Source: Amylostereum areolatum
Taxonomy: Eukaryota > Basidiomycota > Agaricomycetes > Russulales > Stereaceae
Direction: 5' to 3'
NCBI GenBank assembly: GCA_012932865.1
Contig: SAXG01000016.1
Coordinates: forward strand, 248,001-312,000
Length of the DNA stretch: 64,000 nt
This document shows positions 58,164 to 64,000 of this stretch, piece by piece. The position numbers and the translations under genes were made by a program. Position 1 is the first letter of the stretch. Every line of letters starts with the position of its first letter. The notes below the pieces were generated by a model, which saw only the letters and a program-made list of their open reading frames with translations, was not told the DNA's origin and made no database searches.

Positions 58164-59289
58164 CTATAGTGAGATTGAGAGCGGAGGTTCGACGCAAGGC
58201 CAGTGATGGGAGCGTGGGGCAGTTGAACGAAGGATGAGGCCGAGGGTGAGGATGGGTGGTACGGTTTCTGTTGGCTCCTGTTGCTCGCGCGTCTGTTGGG
58301 CCATCCGAGTCCAGAGCTGCATAAGGTACCTACAAACCCATCGCGTCAGTCCAAGGCATATCAACGAAATGTCGACACGTACGCGTCGAGCATCCTCGTC
58401 GTGAACAGGTTGTTCTCCGCGAACATGTTGATGAGAGGCTTGGTCAACTGTTGTCCATCCTTGTTGAACAGAGTCGCCTGGGAAACCGGTGTTGAACGAC
58501 GGGTTGATGTTCTCCTGAAGCATGGGGCTGCGCCGTCCACCAATGGGCTTGACGCAGGCGAGAGGGCGCGCGAAGCTGTCGGGGATGATCGTCAAGTGCA
58601 CGGACGTGATCCCGCCAAGACCCATTGTGCTACAGCCCCAGAAGACCATGTTCGCCATCGCAGGGGGGACGACGGTAGGTCCTTGCGAACGTTTGATGAG
58701 GAAGAGGAAGGCGCGCGCGCGCGGGTATGGGCGCCATGGCGGCGAGAGTGGGGAGGAAGGCAGGATGGACGCGTCGTCGGCATTGAGGAGCGCCTTCTGG
58801 AGCGGAGGAATGTCCTGGCGGATCGCAGCGTTCTCGGACTTGGTCCTGTCGAGCTCGGTACGAATGACGTCGATATTTGAGAAGGTCACGCTCGACGATG
58901 TCACCTTGAGTGTGTCGATGTATTCTAAGATAACGATGGGTTAGTACGGGACATCGAGACGAAGAGGAAGACCAAGAGCGAAAGGGAGGGTGGATGGGTT
59001 TAACGATGGGAATGGCGAGGGTGGAAAGAGATGGAGAAAGAGCATAAGGGAACGGATGGATAGGAACAATTAGGGAGCGGGGCAAGAGGTGGCGGGAAGG
59101 AAGACGGCGTTATCACCCAACACATCAACCAACACAGGCAAGCCATACCACCGTAAAAGCTCGCACAACAACACATCAAAGTCGAGACATGGTTCATAGG
59201 GCTGATACGAGATATAAAAGACGGGGAAGAAGAACAAACGCGGAGAGAAGTGGTTTTGGATTCTGCGTGACTGAGTCGTCATCGTGTCA
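58164..59289 (-). pseudogene. Hypothetical gene X, frameshifted copy
   Basis: A likely first exon starts at 59289 (MTTQSRRIQNHFS) and contains PYEPCLDFDVLLCELLRW before a GTATGG donor. A later exon begins EYIDTLK, followed by NIDVIRTELDRTKSENAAIR (helical). Further on are ANMVFWGCSTMGLGGITS and VKPIGGRRSPMLQENI. After SFNTGFP the matching sequence jumps frame (FNKDGQQLTKPLINMFAENN), a one-base difference relative to the partial copy at 19.2 kb. I do not know the family. Two damaged copies near two microexon/GTPase modules suggest segmental duplication. Confidence 0.5.
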
Positions 59290-59764
59290 TCCTCGAGACA
59301 GCAAGTCACCACAATGCCGCTCCCTCCCCCGCCGTCATCCGCTCCGTAGAAAAAAATGAGATGAAAGACGACTTACCCTGACGGCCTACGTTTAGATCTC
59401 GTGCATTGATTTTCGTCCTCAGCTAGAGCTTTCCTTGCTGCTCATCGTCTCGTATTCATCGGGTGACGGACGCGCATCGTCGGCATGGTCTTTCCACGGG
59501 GAGATGAGGGAAGGCTTGTCGTCCGAAACAAAATCGAGGACATCTTGGAATGTGGTGGAGGTGTCCATGAGATGCGTGTCGGTGCCAGGTGGAGAAAATG
59601 AAAGATATATAGCTCAGATGAGGAGGCGGTCGCAGAAGAAAGTTGGGGTAAGCTGAGCATAGAGGCGACAGTACTCGGTAGCGTGATGCCCCCGCTGTCT
59701 CGACCGTGACGTCGCTCTCGAGTTTACAACTTGAATTACTCTCATCCTTTCCATCCGCCTTACC
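59290..59764. other. Intergenic, no gene seen
   Basis: This lies upstream of the third microexon-linked GTPase. Unlike the other two loci it holds no divergent second-type GTPase; gene X sits there instead. Confidence 0.4.
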
Positions 59765-61159
59765 ATGAACGAAAACAGTACCACCCATTCTTATTCTTCT
59801 TTGACAGTGAACACTCTCAAGAATCTCAGAACGGTGTCGGACGAAGAGAAAACAGGACAATGGGCTGCTCAAGCCGCTCGCGCTGTACTAGACCTTGAAG
59901 TGCGGTTTCGCGTTCTCATTATCGGTCGAGCCAACTCCGGAAAGACTACTCTCCTCGAGAGGCTTTGTCAAAGCTCCTTCGAAGAAGCCGAAGTATACAG
60001 GGACGGCAAGCTGGTGTGTTTGCATCTGCTCTGGGGACTGAGTCCGTTCTAGTGTGAATGCCTTCAGAACTAACTGTGATACGGTAGACCGACCGGCGGA
60101 TGAAGGGCGAGCATGGGGTATATCAACCCACCCATATCTTCCTCCAGACTTCTTTCTTAGCTGACTAAATTAATGTCTATAGCGTGGGGCGCATGAGATT
60201 ACGGACGAAACCGTCTTTCCCTCTTTGCCAGGGTTTGTCTTCCACGACTCGTGCGGCATCGAGGCGGGTTCATTCGACGAGGTGGTTGAAATCGAATGTT
60301 TTGTGAAGAATCGCTCGCTGTTGGTGAAGAACAAACACAAGCAACTGCATGCGATCTGGTAAGTCTGTGCTACCCTTGCCGCTGAACGACCTAATTCGTA
60401 GTGCACTGCAATTGCACAGGATATGCCTACCACTCGACACGGACAGACCGCTACTACAAGCAGAGAAAAGCCTGTGTCGACTCAACTCGGGCGATGGTCA
60501 GTATCGTCAAGCCTGGCATACGACTTACTGAAGAGCGTTCACACTGCAGTTCCTATTATCGCGATCTTCACGAAATACGACGCAAGATACACCAAATTTC
60601 TTGCAGAATTGATAAACTGTGCACCTGTTCCGGGACGTGCAGCTATGAGGAAGGTCAAAGCGGACGCGAATGAACGTGCGGGGCGATGGGTAGACGACCT
60701 TCGACGTACTCTGGACTCGGATGAAGAGTGTTCCCATCCGTCCGCCTACATGACGGCGCCAGGTATATATACTAATGCTTCTTACTCTCTGTAGAGCAAA
60801 TACTTACGCTAGTCCAGACTTACAAGAAGCCAGCGTGGACAACGAGACGTTCTGCCAGGCTCTGATGTTGAACACTCAGAACCTCCTGCCGTCGTCAAAA
60901 ATGCAAGCTTTGCTCGTCACAGTCTGGAGGAACAATGTTTCAGAGCGCAGTGTCTGGCTATTTCGCTGGTGAATTTGGTCTCTGCAAGGCGCTGTCTCCT
61001 AGCTTACCATTTATGTCAGCATTCTAAACGAGAATAGTTCGTACTGTGCTTAGGCTAGTATGCAGGACACGAACGTAACATCGACATTCAGACGGCTTGT
61101 TTCCCACCGGAGAAATCACAAAGAAAGCTGTGGCAGAGCTTGTCGCAATCTTTCTCCCA
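59765..61159 (+). CDS. P-loop GTPase, microexon-linked type, copy B
   Basis: The cleanest copy of this family. Exons are 59765-60013, 60088-60117, 60183-60358, 60420-60496, 60549-60762 and 60818-60968, with at least one more ending at 61159. Motifs: FRVLIIGRANSGKTTLLERL (G1), FVFHDSCGIEAGSF (G3), LPLDTDRPLLQAEKS, and IAIFTKYDARY (G4). Then RAAMRKVKADANERAGRW, YMTAPG, LPSSKMQALLVTVWRNN, and the final EITKKAVAELVAIFLP. All introns keep frame to 60968. A predicted GTPase of unknown role. Its downstream partner is the interrupted microexon ORF. Confidence 0.75.
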
Positions 61160-61213
61160 GTATGTGTTTCAGTAACAGGTATCGGTAGGATGACTCTGAA
61201 TCGCAGGATCCAA

Positions 61214-62837
61214 ATGAAGGCAACGCATGGCAATCCAGTCAGTCGACTCGCCAGACATGCATATCATGTTGGTACTGAGTACTGATTACCTGACACGTGG
61301 TACGCGGGGACACCCAGAGAGTGAGTTCATCCATTGCGGCCCCGATGATCAGGAGCTGATCAATTCGACATGGTGCTCGTGGACATGCAGGAGGTGAGCC
61401 TTTTCCCGACTCTTTTGACTTTCTCGCGCTACTAATGCAATACGGTACGCGCGCGGCGTGAACAGGATATCCAAGAGGTCAGCGTCTCCGCGTCCATCTC
61501 AGAGATTGAGAGCTGATCACGCCGACGCTGATCCACGCACGAACATCCAGTTTGTGGGTGTTCCCGCGGCTTTCCTTACGGTTGAGAACTTATCGAATCA
61601 ACACCGTACGCACGGACACACAGGAGGTGAGTCCGCTCTCAAGGGTCTCTGCGTCGTCCGAGAGCTGATAAGACCAACGCCGCCATACGCGCGGGTATCT
61701 AGCAGGTAAGTCTGCGTGTGGCGGTCTCGCAAGCCGAGAGCTGATCGCCCTCCGACAAACGCAGAGGACTGATTCGATGGGGCCTGTGTGGCGCGATATT
61801 CAGGTATGTTTTAGGACCAGGAATTGATAAGATTGCTCTGATATGCGGAATGAAAACGAAGACGATATATGGCATGAGTCCAGTTAGTCGACTCAATGCA
61901 CGCAGCTTACTCTGGTACTAATTGCGCTGTATGCGGGGTCTTTCACCAGGTAAGTATGCCGCCGGTGGCGATCTTGACAGTCGAGACTCGAGAGCTAATC
62001 AGGCTGACATTGTGCTACTTGTGGACATGCAGGAGGCGAGTCTTCCCGTGACTTTCTTGGACATGTAGACATCCGGAGCTGACCAAATTGACGTTGCACG
62101 CACGGACATCCAGCATGTGAGTCCATACTCATGTCGGCGTCGAACGTTGGGAGCTGACCCTGTCGATGATGTTCGCATGGGCTCGGACATCCAGGTTGTG
62201 AGTCTTCCCGTGGCTGTCTCAAACGTCGAGAGCTGCTCAGACTGACCTTTTACATGTGGATATCTAGGATGTGAGTCTTCCCGTGAGCCGTGGCTGTGTT
62301 CAACTTCGAAGTCGAGGGCTGATCAAGCCGACATCGTGCGCGGACATCTAGATTGTGAGTTTGTCCTTGACTTTTCCAGAGCTAATCCGGCTTACATGCA
62401 TACCGGACATCTAGTACGTGAGTCTGCCCGCGACCGGCCCAGCAGTCGAGAGCTAATCAGGCCGACACCGTGCGCGCGGACATTCAGCCTGTGAGTCTGT
62501 CAGTCATCCTTTCAGCGGTCAAAACCTGATCAGGCCGACATCGCGCGTGCGGACATCCAGTGGGTGAGTGCGCCCGTGACGGTTTCTGCGGACGAGAGCT
62601 GATCAGGCCGTCATTACATCTTCGAATACCCAGGAGGTGGGTCGGCGTCGAACATATTGTTTGTGGAGAGCTGATCAAGCCAACTTCGTCCGCGCGGATA
62701 TCTAGCGTGTGAGTCTGCCTGTGACCGTCTTCGATAGTCAAGAGCTGACCAGGTCAATACCGTATATGTGGATATTCAGAAGGCGAGTGTGTTCGTGACA
62801 ATCTCCGCAAGTCAAGAGCTGATCAGGCCTACCCTAT
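61214..62837 (+). pseudogene. Microexon-array gene, copy B, cut by a transposon
   Basis: The leader exon starts at ATG 61214 (MKATHGNP). Single-codon exons follow: AGA (61318-61320), GAG, one 12-base exon (GATATCCAAGAG, D-I-Q-E, at about 61466-61477), TTT, GAG, CAG. A partial second copy of the leader region (about 61795-61900) follows, with a damaged acceptor (ATGCGG). More units then give GAG, CAT, GTT, GAT, ATT, TAC, CCT, TGG, GAG, CGT and AAG. Two donors are GCGAGT (near 62038 and 62783). At 62838 the array stops inside an intron-like unit and the Plavaka copy begins; the conserved C-terminal part is absent. Confidence 0.62.
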
Positions 62838-64000
62838 ACATCAGGGAAAGCCTCTCCCGCAAATGCCGCGCCAAGGTCCTCTAATTAGCGTGCCGTTTAG
62901 ATGGTGCCCTCTAAGGCGGTCTAGTACGTCAAAAGGTGTCTAAGTCAAGTCCGAGGTTTTTAGAGGTTACACACATTGTCATTGTACGGACTCTCGGGCT
63001 AAAATACGGTCCTGTATGTATGGTGATCGAGGAATGAGCTGACACGGAATTTAGTACACTCCTCAAGGACATTATAGCTTGTCCAATGACGGGGAGCGGT
63101 CGCACCGAAACGCGGGAAGAGCTGGACACTCCGTTGGATGTCTTCGATAGGGATGATTTCGGCGTCGCGTCGCCCATTGTGCACGGAACGAGACACACGG
63201 TACATCTGTGTGTCATCTTCTGGCTCCTTTGCGAACGGCGTGAACCACTCGATGTAGGCAAGGTGTTGTGGGGGTGTCGGACGTGTGGGTAGGTAGACGG
63301 TGTCGGCCGTCTTGGCAGATAGTCGGAAGACCACGCGCACTTGTGCGACGCGGTAGCCTTGGTCATGACCGGTCAGCGGTGAAATCTCAGACGAGCAGCA
63401 AAGCTCACCTGCTACGCCGCGAGCACCTCCAGCTCCCGATTTAACCAACACGGTGTCAAACCGACCGGGAACGATACGTCCACGGGTGTCCCGCCGCTGA
63501 GGGCGAACATGGACAGCATCTTGCTCGTCTTTTCCGTCCTCGCGTTGCAGAGCGTCGTGATTCCAGAGCTTAATCTTGTGATACACGGCGATAGGTCTGG
63601 TCGGGATGAGTGTGTTATCAGCTTCGTGACGCGCGGGCCCAGGACCGAGATCTGGGTAGTTACACTTGACAATGAATGCTGCGAGTGCATCGGAAAAGTC
63701 AACGGCGCCGTACAGTTCATGGAGTCGATCGAACGAGACGGCTGGGAGTGTTGGATGTTTCGTCATCTGGGTGTGCATGTGAAGGTGCACCTCTGGTGTC
63801 CGTTCCGAAGTGATAGGAGGGTGCCCCGAAGAGCGCCACTGAATGAACGCCGCATGCGCGTTGACCTTCTCGCGACGTTCGAGCCATGCCGTCATTTGTG
63901 GATATTCATCTTTTCGGTTGGTAGCCCTGTACGCGTCTTTCGCAAAGTCGATGTGCAGGCGTTCCGATTGCTCCGTGTTGCTGTTATCTGTTGTACCGAA
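62838..64000 (-). mobile_element. Second Plavaka copy (partial in window)
   Basis: This is the reverse complement of 28,655-29,817 with exact one-to-one coordinates over 1163 bases and no difference seen in the parts I compared. The element enters from the right edge of the window. It is inserted in the intron-like array of microexon gene B. Confidence 0.88.
62999..64000 (-). CDS. Plavaka transposase, C-terminal part
   Basis: The frame runs off the window's right edge and stops at 62999-63001. It is the same protein sequence as the C-terminal third of the transposase at 26,349-29,656 (for example MTAWLERREKVNAHAAFIQW and the final DHHTYRTVF). The frame is open throughout, so this copy may also be intact beyond the window. 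Confidence 0.85.
   Translation of the reverse strand, partial: FGTTDNSNTEQSERLHIDFAKDAYRATNRKDEYPQMTAWLERREKVNAHAAFIQWRSSGHPPITSERTPEVHLHMHTQMTKHPTLPAVSFDRLHELYGAVDFSDALAAFIVKCNYPDLGPGPARHEADNTLIPTRPIAVYHKIKLWNHDALQREDGKDEQDAVHVRPQRRDTRGRIVPGRFDTVLVKSGAGGARGVAGELCCSSEISPLTGHDQGYRVAQVRVVFRLSAKTADTVYLPTRPTPPQHLAYIEWFTPFAKEPEDDTQMYRVSRSVHNGRRDAEIIPIEDIQRSVQLFPRFGATAPRHWTSYNVLEECTKFRVSSFLDHHTYRTVF

Overview
The window looks like nuclear DNA of a basidiomycete fungus, most likely an Agaricomycete. Genes are split by many short (about 50-60 base) GT-AG introns. The gene set is typical of that class: SIN3, an Lcb3-type phosphatase, a UbiA-like prenyltransferase, F-box proteins, DUF6532, DUF6535 and DUF6697-type proteins, and a Plavaka transposase. 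All calls rest on reading the sequence by eye; no database search was possible.

Layout. 0.4-8.5 kb holds ordinary genes: a short-chain dehydrogenase, a single-pass membrane protein and the SIN3 corepressor. 9.0-15.9 kb holds a divergent pair of P-loop GTPase genes. The leftward GTPase is followed by a second reading frame that runs through about 29 intron-like units of 73 bases, each pair separated by an exon of exactly one codon. 16.06-17.92 kb is a non-autonomous element with 63-base terminal inverted repeats. 18-23 kb holds decayed ORFs, an alpha/beta hydrolase and a truncated fourth microexon gene. 23-29.8 kb is a Plavaka-type transposon region with a DUF6532 gene; its terminal 1163 bases recur in inverted orientation, with apparently identical sequence, at 62,838-64,000. 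29.8-44.3 kb holds metabolic genes: an esterase with an in-frame stop, a second alpha/beta hydrolase, an APH-like kinase, UbiA, GST and LCB3. 44.6-50 kb holds decayed DUF6535 copies and two F-box paralogues, one broken. 51.2-57.7 kb is a second, inverted copy of the divergent GTPase/microexon module. 58-64 kb holds a decayed hypothetical gene, a third GTPase/microexon gene, and the second transposon copy, which cuts that gene's array.

Main point. Four loci (9-11.8, 22.3-23.0, 55.2-57.7 and 61.2-62.8 kb) share one architecture: an ATG-AAG leader exon (seen in three of them), then a run of single-codon exons between compact introns (GTGAGT...CTGAT...CAG), then a conserved C-terminal part. I read about 72 single-codon exons and found no stop codon among them. 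Splice sites and the 3-base spacing are kept even where the intron bodies have diverged. I regard this as the window's most unusual feature.

Caution. Several otherwise conserved genes (SIN3, UbiA, GST, LCB3, one GTPase) contain single-base frame conflicts, often next to short homopolymers. Either the assembly keeps small indel errors or some of these genes are decaying.
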